From: an uncultured Phycisphaerae bacterium
GTDB lineage: Bacteria; Planctomycetota; Phycisphaerae; Sedimentisphaerales; Anaerohalosphaeraceae
Length of the DNA: 64,000 nt
Assembly (NCBI GenBank): GCA_937949545.1
Contig: CALEDR010000007.1
Location: 122,638-186,637 of the forward strand
Reading direction: 5' to 3'
In this document: positions 30,179 through 39,599 of the stretch, piece after piece
Numbering within the stretch: the first letter of the stretch is position 1
Layout of the letters: each line of letters begins with the position of its first letter
The notes under the pieces: generated by a model
What the model was told of the DNA's origin: nothing
Databases searched by the model: none
Seen by the model: only the letters and a program-made list of their open reading frames with translations
Translations under genes and position numbers: made by a program

Positions 30179-30412
30179 TTAGGAAAGCATGGGTTTGATT
30201 TCTTCCGGGGAGGCGACCTTTCCGGCGATTTTGACGACCCCGTCGACTGCCAGGGCGGGCGTGATCATCACGCCCATTTTCATGATGTCATTGATTTGAG
30301 TGATTTTCTCCATCTGGTAATCAATGCCGAGATCTTTGGCGGCGATTTCTGCGTTTTCTGCCAGTTTTTTGCATTTGGGGCAGCCGGTTCCTAAAATTTG
30401 GATTTTTTTCAT
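30179..30412 (-). CDS. Small thioredoxin-fold protein (redox-active disulfide protein 2 type)
   Basis: A 77-residue minimal thioredoxin fold starting MKKIQILGTGCPKCKKLAEN, with CPKC as the active site, GVMITPALAVDGVV as the cis-Pro region, and no signal peptide. Such glutaredoxin-size proteins are typical partners of ArsP/UPF0718 permeases. It follows the RND gene by 21 bases. Probable cytoplasmic thiol donor or metalloid carrier. Confidence 0.92.
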   Translation of the reverse strand: MKKIQILGTGCPKCKKLAENAEIAAKDLGIDYQMEKITQINDIMKMGVMITPALAVDGVVKIAGKVASPEEIKPMLS

Positions 30413-30433
30413 GAAATCAGTCTCCCAACAAGT

Positions 30434-33400
30434 TCAATTTGAGTCATTTCTATTCACAATCAGATAAATGCCTGGCATCCATACCAAGGCGGTTACGATT
30501 TCGAATACGAGTCCGCCGATGGCTGCTGTCGCCATCGGCTGAAGCAAATCGCCGCCCTCGCCGAGATTCATCGCTAGGGGGATAAATCCTGCGATGGTGG
30601 TAAGGGTTGTCATGATTCTTGGCCGAAAACGAATCATCGATGCTTTATATACGGCCTCGAAATGGGATAGGTTTTCACTTCTTCGGATAAACTCGGCATA
30701 TGTCAGCAGCAGAACGCCGTCGTTCATGAGTGCAGCAACCACGACCAGAAGACCAATCGCCACGGTAGCGCCGATTGCCATCCCGGAGAAGTACAGTCCG
30801 AAAACCATTCCGATTATACAGAGCGGCAAGCAAATGAGGATCAATAAGGGCCATTTCAAGTTTTCGAACTGAACGGCCAGCACAACAAATGCGAAGAAGA
30901 CCGCAAAGACAAGAATCCATTTGGCGGTTTGGGTCATTTCGGCCATCATTTGGGCCTGCCCTCCCATCTCCAGGGAAACCCCTTTCGGTTTTTCCAAAGC
31001 GGCCAGGGCTTCTTGGACTCGTTTCACGGCCTGCCCAATGCTGATCCGGTCTGCATCCGCTCGAACGATGACCTGTTTGATTTGGTCTTCTCTTACAATC
31101 TCCACCGGACCAACGGCTCTTTTTACTTCGGCGATATCCCGCAGATAAAACAACTGTCCTTGTGTATTTTTGAGAATTAACTGTTCGAGGTCTTCTTTGC
31201 TGGTGATTTTGGATTCCGGGATCATTACGCGAATGGGGTAGTATTCAGACCCTTCTGTGTACAACGAAGCGACCTGGCCTTGAATCAGGGAGCGAAGTGT
31301 TTGCGCGACCTGACGAATCGGAATCTGCAGGGCCGAAGCCCTTGCCCGGTCCACATAGACTCTGTATTCGGGTTTGCTCATATCCATTGAGAGATTGACG
31401 CCGGTCAGTCCTTCGGTCTGGTTCAACGCGGTGGCGGCCTTTTGGGCGAAAGCGAAGATTTCGGACAGATCTGCCCCTTTGACTTTGATTTCTATCTGCT
31501 GCTGGCCGATTTGACGAATTCCCTTCATTTTCATATGCATGACGGCGATTTTTCCGCCTGGGGCCGGGATTTGGGACACATCGGGCCTTATTTTTTGGAT
31601 GAATTCATCTGTAGAAATTGTTCTCTTGGACTTTGGAACCAGCTGGATATTCACTTCGCCTTGTTCGGCGATCTCATAGGTGTAAAGTCCCCAGACCCTT
31701 CCGCCGGCCAACGTGAAATAGCTTTCGATACAATCTTGGTTTTTGATTTTTTGTTCGACGGCGGCCAGGATACTGTTCGTCTTTTCGACGGAAGTGCCCG
31801 CCGGAAGGATCACTTTTACCATGACACGGCCGTCATCAATCTCCGGGAGAAATTCTGAGCCTGTTTTTCTAAACAGGACCCCTCCCCCGATCAGGAATCC
31901 GACGGCGATCAGGATCATCGTCCATTTGAAGTGCAACGCCCTAATCAGCAATTTGCCATACACTTCTGCGGCCAAGTTGTTTAGCTTGTCGAAGAAACGG
32001 CCTATTCCGGTCTTTGTATGTTCTTTTGTAAGGAGGCGGTCGGCCATCAAAGGTGTTATGGTCAAAGCAATCAGAAGAGAGAGGATCACAATGCCGGCCA
32101 CGACCATTACGAGCTCTTTAAACAGCAGGGAAATGAGACCCGGCACCAGCAGAAAAGGCAGGAAGAGGGCAAGATAGGACAGGGTTGCCGCCAGGAGGGC
32201 TGAGCTGATTTCCTTCATGGCTGACAACGTGGATTCGCTTCCGTTCTGGTTTTTGACTCGGGTGATGTTTTCCACGGCGACGATCGAATTGTCCAGCACG
32301 ACCCCCATGGCTACCACCAAGCCGCCTAATGAAAAGATGTTGAGACTGAAATCGGCCATCTTCATGATAAAGAAATTGGTTATCAGTGTCAGCAGCATGG
32401 CGGCCATTAAAACCACAATCTGCCGTCCTTGTCCCAGAAAAATATAGGTAACGAGAATGACCAGGATGGCGGCTATCACGGCAGAATCTCTGACGCTGTA
32501 GATGGAAGCCAGGACGTAATCGCCCTGATTTTCAATCACGCCGAATTCGATGTCTTGGGGGATTTCTGTTTTTAATTTTTCGAGTTTTTCTTTTACGGCC
32601 TGAGCCACATTGACCGTGTTGGCTTGTTCTTGCTTGAGGATGCTTAACTGGACACAATTTTTTCCGTTGAATCGGGTTATGAGGCGTACTTCTTCGTGGG
32701 AATCCTCCACATGGGCCACATCCTTCAAATAGACCAGTCCCTGGTTGCTGTGAGCGACAACAGTATTTCGTATTTCGTCGAGGGATTCGAATTCGCCCAT
32801 GGTTCTGGCGATGATCTCGCGTGCTTCGACGGTGATCCGTCCGGCGAACATCTCCTTATTTTCTTCATACAGTGTGTTGGCGATATCGGAGGGACTCAGG
32901 CCGTAGGCCAGCAATCTCGCCGGGTCGAGATGGACGCGGATTTCCCGTTTGAGTCCGCCGACGATTTCCACGCCTGCTGTGCCCGGGACGGTGACAATTC
33001 TGTCTTGAAGCCAGTTGTCGCACCAGTCTCGCAGCCACACCAAATCCCGCTGCGGGGAGGAGACGGTGACCTGCATCACGGGAAGCTGCGACGGGTCCGC
33101 TTTGATAATCACCGGCGGTTCGATGTCGACAGGCAGGTCCTTGGTGATCCGGCCCATGGCGGCCAACACATCCTGATAGGCGGTTTCCACGGCGATGCCA
33201 TATTGAAAATTAATGAGCAGGGTATACAATCCTTCCACGCTGGAAGAGTCCAGGTAATCCAGATTGTCCAGGGTTGCCATGACGCGTTCGATGGGGTCTG
33301 CGATGTTCTTGTCGATATCTTCCGGCGCAGCCCCCGGCCATGCGATGTGCATCTTGATCATTGGATAGGTGATATCCGGCAGATAATCCACGTCGAGATT

Positions 33401-33490
33401 GGCCAGACTAAACAGTCCCAGCACGGCTGCTGCTGCCGCCAGAACAGAAGCGCCGATCGGTCTTGTTAATGCTGCTTTCGTGAGAATCAT
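30434..33490 (-). CDS. RND-family efflux pump (AcrB/CusA-like)
   Basis: Inner-membrane proton-driven pump with 1018 residues, full length for the family. The start MILTKAALTRPIGASV, the periplasmic loop beginning LPDITYPMIKMHIAWPGAAP, and the proton-relay aspartate in VAMGVVLDNSIVAVENI are all present. It belongs to the hydrophobe/amphiphile (HAE) rather than the CusA group by the look of its loops, so methylated or aromatic arsenicals are possible substrates. Start overlaps the stop of the adaptor by four bases. Confidence 0.95.
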   Translation of the reverse strand: MILTKAALTRPIGASVLAAAAAVLGLFSLANLDVDYLPDITYPMIKMHIAWPGAAPEDIDKNIADPIERVMATLDNLDYLDSSSVEGLYTLLINFQYGIAVETAYQDVLAAMGRITKDLPVDIEPPVIIKADPSQLPVMQVTVSSPQRDLVWLRDWCDNWLQDRIVTVPGTAGVEIVGGLKREIRVHLDPARLLAYGLSPSDIANTLYEENKEMFAGRITVEAREIIARTMGEFESLDEIRNTVVAHSNQGLVYLKDVAHVEDSHEEVRLITRFNGKNCVQLSILKQEQANTVNVAQAVKEKLEKLKTEIPQDIEFGVIENQGDYVLASIYSVRDSAVIAAILVILVTYIFLGQGRQIVVLMAAMLLTLITNFFIMKMADFSLNIFSLGGLVVAMGVVLDNSIVAVENITRVKNQNGSESTLSAMKEISSALLAATLSYLALFLPFLLVPGLISLLFKELVMVVAGIVILSLLIALTITPLMADRLLTKEHTKTGIGRFFDKLNNLAAEVYGKLLIRALHFKWTMILIAVGFLIGGGVLFRKTGSEFLPEIDDGRVMVKVILPAGTSVEKTNSILAAVEQKIKNQDCIESYFTLAGGRVWGLYTYEIAEQGEVNIQLVPKSKRTISTDEFIQKIRPDVSQIPAPGGKIAVMHMKMKGIRQIGQQQIEIKVKGADLSEIFAFAQKAATALNQTEGLTGVNLSMDMSKPEYRVYVDRARASALQIPIRQVAQTLRSLIQGQVASLYTEGSEYYPIRVMIPESKITSKEDLEQLILKNTQGQLFYLRDIAEVKRAVGPVEIVREDQIKQVIVRADADRISIGQAVKRVQEALAALEKPKGVSLEMGGQAQMMAEMTQTAKWILVFAVFFAFVVLAVQFENLKWPLLILICLPLCIIGMVFGLYFSGMAIGATVAIGLLVVVAALMNDGVLLLTYAEFIRRSENLSHFEAVYKASMIRFRPRIMTTLTTIAGFIPLAMNLGEGGDLLQPMATAAIGGLVFEIVTALVWMPGIYLIVNRNDSN

Positions 33491-34605
33491 TTTTTATCGC
33501 CGGAGTCTATTTTTTCGCTGCTGATTTGGGTTGGGATGACGTTCACATCTGTGCCGTTTTTGAGTTTTTCGTTGCCTTCGACAACCACCCTTTCACCCGG
33601 CTTGATTCCTTCGATGACTTGTACGGTCCGATTTTTTTCTATTCCGAGTGTAAGTTTTCTGGCCTCTACTTTTGTTTTCGGAAGGCCGGACGGGTCGGTT
33701 TTTTCTTGGATCAAGACAAAGGCCGTCGGTTCATTTTTTGCATTTGAGACAATGGCTTTGTCGGGAATCAGGACGGCCTTTTCCACCGTCTCCAGGATCA
33801 GCCGGATGCGGGCAAACATTCCCGGCAAAAGGGTGATTCTGTCCTGGTAGAAGAGGGCGGCTTCGGCGGTTCGCGTTCGGGTCTGGGGGCTCAGTTCGGG
33901 ATAGATTTTTGTCAGTTTTCCTTGGAACGATTGGGCGGGGTAGGCGTCCAATTCGACTTCGACCGGCATTCCCATATGAACCATCGCCGCCTGTGCTTCG
34001 GGTATGGCGAATTCGATGACGGTGCTGGCGGGGTCATACATCTCGAGCAGAGATTCGCGTGGAGCGACATAATAGCCGTCTTTTACAAAGACTTTTGACA
34101 CCACGCCGTTCCATGGCGCTTTGATCTGATAATCTTCCAGGCTTTCCATTGCCTTGGCCAGTTCGGCTTTCGCCCGTGAGACCCTCAGGTTGGCGGTTTC
34201 GAGTTCTTCGGCGGCGATTGCTCCGCTCTCGACAAGTTTGGTAATACGCTTCCATTCCTCCTGTTCTCGGGCCAGGGCATCCTGGGCGGCTTGGACCATT
34301 GCATCGGCGGTTTTATTTCGTCCGATAGCCAGAAGCAGTTGTCCGGCGGTCACGGTGTCTCCCTCTCGAACCTGGCAGAGCAAAATAGGTCCTTCGGCGG
34401 GAGATCCCATTTTGGCGATCTTGGTTGCTGTGACTGATCCGGTCAGGTTGAGTGTTTTGGCGATGGGGCCCTCCTGGGCCGGCGTGACCCTTACGGACGG
34501 GAGATTCTTGGGTTTTGCAGAGAGTTCTTCTGCCGGTTTTTTACACCCTGGAAAAGGGAAGGTTGCGGAAAGAATGAAGGATGCGACTAATAATTTTTTT
34601 TTCAT
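33487..34605 (-). CDS. RND periplasmic adaptor (membrane-fusion protein)
   Basis: A 372-residue adaptor linking the RND pump to TolC. The ATG at 34605 gives a lipoprotein-like leader (KKLLVASFILSATFPFPGC); the extension to 34632 lies inside tolC. A lipoyl-like region (GPILLCQVREGDTVTAGQLL and IKAPWNGVVSKVFVKDGYYV) flanks a helical hairpin at about residues 95-145. A beta-barrel domain and a membrane-proximal domain (VIEGIKPGERVVVEGNEKLK) follow. Both ends overlap neighbouring genes by four bases. Confidence 0.94.
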   Translation of the reverse strand: MKKKLLVASFILSATFPFPGCKKPAEELSAKPKNLPSVRVTPAQEGPIAKTLNLTGSVTATKIAKMGSPAEGPILLCQVREGDTVTAGQLLLAIGRNKTADAMVQAAQDALAREQEEWKRITKLVESGAIAAEELETANLRVSRAKAELAKAMESLEDYQIKAPWNGVVSKVFVKDGYYVAPRESLLEMYDPASTVIEFAIPEAQAAMVHMGMPVEVELDAYPAQSFQGKLTKIYPELSPQTRTRTAEAALFYQDRITLLPGMFARIRLILETVEKAVLIPDKAIVSNAKNEPTAFVLIQEKTDPSGLPKTKVEARKLTLGIEKNRTVQVIEGIKPGERVVVEGNEKLKNGTDVNVIPTQISSEKIDSGDKK

Positions 34606-35969
34606 ATTTCTTCTCCAACGGCCAGCCGCCAAAGGGCGATCGCCACGTGAAGATCTGCCATTGCCCGGTAGAAGCTTGTCTGCGCGTCCAGCAGGGCTGC
34701 CTGGGCATCCAGAACATCGATGATGGCGCCTTTTCCGAGGTCATATTTTTCCCGTTCAATCCGCAAGGATTCTTTGGCCTGTTCGACGGTCTTTTCCATG
34801 GCGGCCACCCTTGCTCTTGTCGATTCGATGTTTGAGACGGCTGTTTCTACCTCCAGTTGGATTTGGAATTGGAGTTTGCGCAGTGTTTCTTTTTCTGCGG
34901 ACAATCGGGACTGTTCCCGGCGAATACGGGCATCAATTTGACCGCCTTCAAACAAAGGCAGGACGGCGACCGCTCCAATCCGACCGAGATCTTCCGAGGT
35001 GCTGGAACCTCCGGAGGTGCTGCCGGCGGCCCACCGTCTGCCGTAAGCGGCTTCCAGAGCGATGACCGGTCCTCGTGCGGCTTTGGCGGCCGCCAGATTT
35101 TTCACCTGGGCTTCCACCCGGGCTTTGGCTGCCTGATAATCATTTCTCCGGCTGTAGGCCAAGGCCAGACTGGGCTGGATTTCCGCGGTAAAGAGCGATG
35201 GTTCGAGTTGTCCCTGTAACTCCAGCGGGTGTATGGGGTGTTCTATTCCCATCAAACTGGCCAAGAGGGATTTTTGAATGGTTAGGATATTCTTTTCCTT
35301 CAGGAGTTTCTGCTCGATATCGGCCAGACGAACTTCGGTCCGCAACCGGTCAACCCGGGCGGCTTTTTGTGTTTCCCATAATTCCTGAACACGTTTTCGG
35401 TGTTCCTCTAAAGCTTGCCGGGAAAAGAGGAGCGAATCGATCACCTTTTTTTGTCCGAGGATCGAATAAAAGACGTTGGAGATATTAAAGACGAGCTCTT
35501 GGCGGCTTCGAATCAGCTGATGGCTGGCTGATACGGCCAGGTGTTCAGCGGCTTTGATCTGACTTTCGATCCGGCCGGAGGTGTAAAGCGGCATCCGCAG
35601 AACCATATCACCGGAGAAAATATCATCGGTGAAAGTCGAGATCTCGCCCAGCTTCCTGGGTGGAATCAGCCGCTGGTTGTCCAGGTAATGGGTATAACCG
35701 GCTTCGATTCCGAGCCAAGGCCACCTTTGCGCTAGGGCTATATCTTTTTCGGCCAACGAGGTTTCCATGTCCCATTTTTTCTGGGCGATGTCGGGATTGT
35801 TTTCGAGGGCAATTTGGATGCACATTTCCAGTGTAAGGACCGGCCCTTTTTCGCTCGAGTCTGAGAGCATTTTTTCTGCCGATGCGCTGCGGCCGTCAGA
35901 GACGTCCGCCGCGGGAGTCGTCAGAGGAAATCCAATGGCTGCCCATATGATAACGTGTGCTGCCGCCAT
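34602..35969 (-). CDS. TolC-family outer-membrane efflux channel
   Basis: A 455-residue outer-membrane factor. A signal peptide (HVIIWAAIGFPLTTPAA) precedes TolC repeats: LTLEMCIQIALENNPDIAQK near residue 48, and a second half with SLALAYSRRNDYQAAKARVE near residue 250. The long helical barrel segments are clear (ESTRARVAAMEKTVEQAKES). The stop overlaps the adaptor start by four bases and the start touches the permease stop, so the tripartite pump is translationally coupled to the permease. Confidence 0.93.
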   Translation of the reverse strand: MAAAHVIIWAAIGFPLTTPAADVSDGRSASAEKMLSDSSEKGPVLTLEMCIQIALENNPDIAQKKWDMETSLAEKDIALAQRWPWLGIEAGYTHYLDNQRLIPPRKLGEISTFTDDIFSGDMVLRMPLYTSGRIESQIKAAEHLAVSASHQLIRSRQELVFNISNVFYSILGQKKVIDSLLFSRQALEEHRKRVQELWETQKAARVDRLRTEVRLADIEQKLLKEKNILTIQKSLLASLMGIEHPIHPLELQGQLEPSLFTAEIQPSLALAYSRRNDYQAAKARVEAQVKNLAAAKAARGPVIALEAAYGRRWAAGSTSGGSSTSEDLGRIGAVAVLPLFEGGQIDARIRREQSRLSAEKETLRKLQFQIQLEVETAVSNIESTRARVAAMEKTVEQAKESLRIEREKYDLGKGAIIDVLDAQAALLDAQTSFYRAMADLHVAIALWRLAVGEEI

Positions 35970-37444
35970 TACATGGCTCCGAAAATCATTCCGCAGATTG
36001 CTGCCATGACGATCACCAGTGAGACAAATACGATGGTTTTTTGGGTTCCCATGATGGATCGGATGACGAGCATATTGGGCAGAGAGAGGGCTGGTCCGGC
36101 CAGCAACAGGGCCAGGGCGGGGCCTTTGCCCATTCCAGCGCCGAGCAGGCCCTGTAGAATCGGCACTTCGGTGAGAGTCGCGAAATACATAAAGGCGCCG
36201 GCTACGGAGGCGAAGAGGTTAGCCCAGATGGAGTTTCCGCCGACGGCCTTTTGGACCCAAACGGAGGGGATCAGACCTTCGTGTCCGGGCCGTCCGAGGA
36301 GGGCTCCGGCGACCAAGACGCCGAAGAACAGCAGGGGCAGAATCTGTTTGGCGAAGGTCCAGGTGGAGCCGAACCAGTCTGTCATTTCGCCTTCGGTGGT
36401 ATTGGCGGCCCAGGAAAGACCGACGACAGCGATGCTGAAGGGAATCATCACCATCAGGCCTTCCATTGGGAGCAGAAGGGCTGGCAGGGCTGTGGCGGCG
36501 GCTGTGAAGGCGATTTTCCACCATTTTATTCCGAACCAGGCGATCAAGACTGCTCCCAGCAGAAAGGCGAAAGCAGATGTCATGATCCATTTGGCTTTCC
36601 AGAGGGTCGTCCAGGGTCCAGGGGCTGGGATTTTCTGGATAATGGCCTCGGCCGGCAGGATTAGAATTTGTCCGGAATGGGTTTCATCGAGCTGTTTGAG
36701 CGTATAGAGGGCTTGGGCTTCGGCGGCACCTTCCTCGGGAGACTGGACAATGGCGGCGTGAAGGGTCTGTCCGTCTTTTGTCTGGATGAAAAAGTCATTT
36801 GGAGAACCCCAGTTGGCAAAGACCAGAATGCCGATCATCAGCCCCATTAAAATGACGTTCTGCCGAAGGGGACGGCTGACCTGTTCCGGGGGCATCATCA
36901 TTTGTGCATCGGCCTTCTGCAGTTCTTCCTTGCGATAGAGAACATGCATAATCAGCCCGATGAGGATGCTGAAGAGGATGGCCCCGACGGCTCGTGCGAT
37001 GCCCAATTCCAGTCCGAGGATTCGGGCTGTCAGAATGATGGCCAAGATATTGATGGCTGGTCCGGAGTATAGAAACGCACAGGCCGGTCCCAGTCCTGCG
37101 CCCATTCGGTAAATGCCGGCAAACAGGGGCAGCACTGTGCAGGAGCAGACGGCCAGAATGGTGCCGGACACCGAGGCCACACTGTACGCCAGCACTTTGG
37201 GGGCTCGCGCACCCAGGTATTTCATCACGGAGGCCTGGTGGAGAAAGACAGAAATGGCCCCGGCGATGAAAAATGCAGGGACCAGACAAAGCAGCACATG
37301 CTCGCGTGCATACCATTGGACCAGATAGAGAGATTCGAAGACCGCGTTGTCAAATCGAGGCCAACCGAGGGGCAGGTAAAAGCAGACCAGAAAACCTGCC
37401 AGAATTCCAACCAGTTTTTTCCATTCCTGTCTGAGAAAACTCAT
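35969..37444 (-). CDS. ArsP/UPF0718-type permease
   Basis: A 491-residue polytopic membrane protein of the DUF318/ArsP_1 permease family. Signatures are VLAVCSCTVLPLF-like (seen as AVCSCTVLPLFAGIYRMGAG), FLYSGPAINILAI in the first half, and PILQGLLGAGMGKGPALALL with LLAGPALSLPNMLVI in the second. It has a cytoplasmic or periplasmic middle domain of about 80 residues (FIQTKDGQTLHAAIVQSPEE). ArsP proteins export methylated or aromatic As(III) compounds. This long form is larger than the 315-residue Campylobacter ArsP. First gene after arsR in operon 2. Confidence 0.9.
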   Translation of the reverse strand: MSFLRQEWKKLVGILAGFLVCFYLPLGWPRFDNAVFESLYLVQWYAREHVLLCLVPAFFIAGAISVFLHQASVMKYLGARAPKVLAYSVASVSGTILAVCSCTVLPLFAGIYRMGAGLGPACAFLYSGPAINILAIILTARILGLELGIARAVGAILFSILIGLIMHVLYRKEELQKADAQMMMPPEQVSRPLRQNVILMGLMIGILVFANWGSPNDFFIQTKDGQTLHAAIVQSPEEGAAEAQALYTLKQLDETHSGQILILPAEAIIQKIPAPGPWTTLWKAKWIMTSAFAFLLGAVLIAWFGIKWWKIAFTAAATALPALLLPMEGLMVMIPFSIAVVGLSWAANTTEGEMTDWFGSTWTFAKQILPLLFFGVLVAGALLGRPGHEGLIPSVWVQKAVGGNSIWANLFASVAGAFMYFATLTEVPILQGLLGAGMGKGPALALLLAGPALSLPNMLVIRSIMGTQKTIVFVSLVIVMAAICGMIFGAM

Positions 37445-37459
37445 CGATGAGGAACTCCC

Positions 37460-37801
37460 TTAGATGAGTTGCAGAAGTTTTTTGTCCATTTCAATTTGTT
37501 CTTTCAGATAGTCTGACAGACAGTCCAGAAATCGAAGCACACATTGCCTTTTGATGGTGTAATAAACGTGAAGTCCTTGTTTTTCATACTGCAGAATGCC
37601 TGCATTGACCAAAATACCTAGATGGCGGGAGATATTGGACTGCTTGCCGTCGACTTGACGAACAATATCCTGAACACAGCGCGGACCCTGCCGCAACACG
37701 TTTAAGATGGCAATCCGAAGCGGATGGGCCATGGCTTGGGCAACGAAGGCCTGTCTTTCGTACAGGTCGCCCCGTTCTTTGTAGGCTTTTTCTCTCTCCA
37801 T
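37460..37801 (-). CDS. arsR: ArsR-family regulator (operon 2)
   Basis: A 113-residue winged-helix repressor. The DNA-binding core is MAHPLRIAILNVLRQGPRCV, then KQSNISRHLGILVNAGILQY. It lacks the ELCVC pair of the other ArsR. Candidate metal ligands are the Cys in GPRCVQD and two near the C-terminus (RQCVLRFLDCLSD), so its inducer or binding site may differ. It starts the long operon that runs to the Tat flavoprotein. Confidence 0.93.
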   Translation of the reverse strand: MEREKAYKERGDLYERQAFVAQAMAHPLRIAILNVLRQGPRCVQDIVRQVDGKQSNISRHLGILVNAGILQYEKQGLHVYYTIKRQCVLRFLDCLSDYLKEQIEMDKKLLQLI

Positions 37802-37838
37802 TATCGAGAACCCTTGTTGTTTTGTATGAGTAATTTAC

Positions 37839-37867
37839 AATATAATCATATACTCTTTTTGAAGCAA
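37839..37867 (-). promoter_or_regulatory. Promoter of arsenic operon 2
   Basis: On the minus strand TTGCTT (37867-37862) and TATATT (37844-37839) are 17 bases apart, about 38 bases before the ATG of arsR. The spacer and -10 are AT-rich (GTATATGATTATATTG) with an imperfect inverted repeat that could be the operator. Confidence 0.65.
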
Positions 37868-37931
37868 TCTTGTTTTTCAGAAAAAAAAGAAAATGGCGCC
37901 CCTGGCAGTTTGGATTCGGCGGGAGAGTCTT

Positions 37932-37961
37932 TTATCGGAAACGTCCGATAATTCTTTTTTT
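37932..37961 (+). terminator. Terminator-like hairpin between divergent arsR and the anchor-domain gene
   Basis: TTATCGGA-AACG-TCCGATAA is a perfect 8-base stem with a tetraloop, followed by TTCTTTTTTT on the plus strand. No plus-strand gene lies directly upstream, so it may insulate the two promoters or mark an old gene end. Confidence 0.5.
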
Positions 37962-37982
37962 CTCAGGGGAAAAACGATGATT

Positions 37983-38010
37983 TTGCTTCTCTTTGATTTG
38001 AGGGTATAGT
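37983..38010 (+). promoter_or_regulatory. Candidate promoter of the choice-of-anchor gene
   Basis: TTGCTT (37983-37988) and TATAGT (38005-38010) with a 16-base spacer lie 53 bases upstream of the ATG at 38063. Confidence 0.45.
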
Positions 38011-38106
38011 TTACAGAGAGTCAATTGTTTGCCGGTACTATGTCTTAAATGGGGGTAGAACCATGAAAACGTATCGAGTGATTCGGACAGGCCTGCAGGT
38101 GCTCTG

Positions 38107-39243
38107 TTGGCCGTGATGCTCTCATCCGTTTCCCTCTGCCGGGCGGATGAGGTGTACACAGGCGGCGTAACCGTGGATATTACCGGGGAAATCCTCGGTT
38201 ATGTGTGGGTTGAGGATGCAACCGTCAATCTTCTCCCCGGGGCCCATATCAAAAACTCCTACTACCTGGGCGATGTCTATGCGGCCAGCGGGGCTGTGGT
38301 GAATATTTACGGCGGCAAAATTGACAGCATGCTGCTGATTACCACCGCGTACAACGGCCTGCCCGACCCTTATGTGACCCTGTATGGAACGGCCTTTGCC
38401 GTTGATGGGGTACCTGTTGCGGCCGGAACAACGGAGGTGTTTCTGGCCAATCAGGTAATCTCGGGGCTCTATAGGGACGGGACCCCCTTTGCCGTTCGGG
38501 TGGACTGTTTTGCAGAGGGCAATTATCGGCTGACGCTGCATCTGGCCTGGGTGGACCAAACGCCTGAAGAGCCCGAGGAGCCCGAAGAACCTGAGGAGCC
38601 CCGGCCTGTTCCCGCCATAGAGGTTTCGCTGTCGGCGGTAGAGTTCGGCAAGGTCCGGCTCGGCACGTTTGCAGAGCAGTTCCTGACAGTATCCAATATC
38701 GGCGATGGGCCCCTGACGATTGCTTCGGTGGGTCTGGAGCAGGAGGACACCTTCCAGTTCTATACGACGGGACTGCATCAGGCCTCTGTAACCCTTCAGG
38801 CGGGCGAAAGCACAGTTCTGGGGGTGCTGTTTGCTCCTGCGGCGGAGGGGACGGCGGCGGCAGCGCTGGTGCTGCGGAGCAATGACCCCGATACGGCGCA
38901 TCTGGCGATTCCCTTAAGCGGCGAAGGGATTGTGCCCCTGACCTGTGCGCAGCAGATTCAGGCCCTGTTGGCCTTCTTTGATGACTCGGTCCGCGCCGGT
39001 ACGCTGGTCGGGACAGGTCCCGGCAAATCGGGCTTGCTGCGTCTTGCGGCGTTTCGGAACCTGTTCGTGACCGTCCAGTTCTTCATTGAACAGAAGAGCT
39101 ACGGCACGGCGGCGGCGGTGTTGCGGACGGCTGTGTTCAAATCGGACGGGCAGTGCCGGCCCGGAGACTTTGTCGGCGGGCCTGCCGCCGCGGAACTGCA
39201 GATTCGCCTCCAGCAATTGATGGAGGCCTTAAAGAAACAGTAA
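38107..39243 (+). CDS. Secreted choice-of-anchor D protein, probable N-terminal frameshift
   Basis: About 378 residues. A beta-helix-like N-terminal region (VWVEDATVNLLPGAHIKNSY) typical of planctomycete secreted proteins is followed by a PEEPEEPEEPEEP linker at about 152-164. An ASH/Hydin-like 'choice-of-anchor D' domain (VEFGKVRLGTFAEQFLTVSN) covers about 170-275. A helical C-terminal module resembles FIMAH domains. The open frame begins LAVMLSSVSLCRADE, the back half of a signal peptide. The missing front half (MKTYRVIRTGLQ) starts at an ATG at 38063 with GGGGG upstream, in another frame. One base lost near 38105 would explain this. Function unknown. Confidence 0.75.
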   Translation: MAVMLSSVSLCRADEVYTGGVTVDITGEILGYVWVEDATVNLLPGAHIKNSYYLGDVYAASGAVVNIYGGKIDSMLLITTAYNGLPDPYVTLYGTAFAVDGVPVAAGTTEVFLANQVISGLYRDGTPFAVRVDCFAEGNYRLTLHLAWVDQTPEEPEEPEEPEEPRPVPAIEVSLSAVEFGKVRLGTFAEQFLTVSNIGDGPLTIASVGLEQEDTFQFYTTGLHQASVTLQAGESTVLGVLFAPAAEGTAAAALVLRSNDPDTAHLAIPLSGEGIVPLTCAQQIQALLAFFDDSVRAGTLVGTGPGKSGLLRLAAFRNLFVTVQFFIEQKSYGTAAAVLRTAVFKSDGQCRPGDFVGGPAAAELQIRLQQLMEALKKQ

Positions 39244-39289
39244 AAGCCGTGATTCCTTCGTGTACTTCCCGTGTGCAGGTTCACAATAG

Positions 39290-39322
39290 GCCGCGGGGGG
39301 CGTGCCCCCGCGGCTGTTTTTT
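39290..39322 (+). terminator. Rho-independent terminator
   Basis: GCCGCGGGGG and CCCCCGCGGC form a 10-base-pair stem with a short loop, followed by TGTTTTTT. It lies 46 bases after the stop of the choice-of-anchor gene. Confidence 0.92.
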
Positions 39323-39599
39323 ATCCGGATTCCGGGAAGCCATGGCCGAGCGGAGCCCCGTTCGGAGGAGTTCTTTTTGGGGGCCGTCCGGTTATTCGGT
39401 GCGGAGAAAGTCTGGGCCTGTCGGGCCTGCAGCCGCTTCTCTTTAGGAGAATCCGGTCATTTCCGGCCGCCCTGCGGAGAAACAAAATTTTCTTGATCCC
39501 CGCCTCCGTTTTCTACAATTGCCATGCAGTTCGGTTGCGGATGGCCCTATACCGAGGGGGATTTGCTTACCCAATTCGACGACTGCCTGTTCAAATTTC

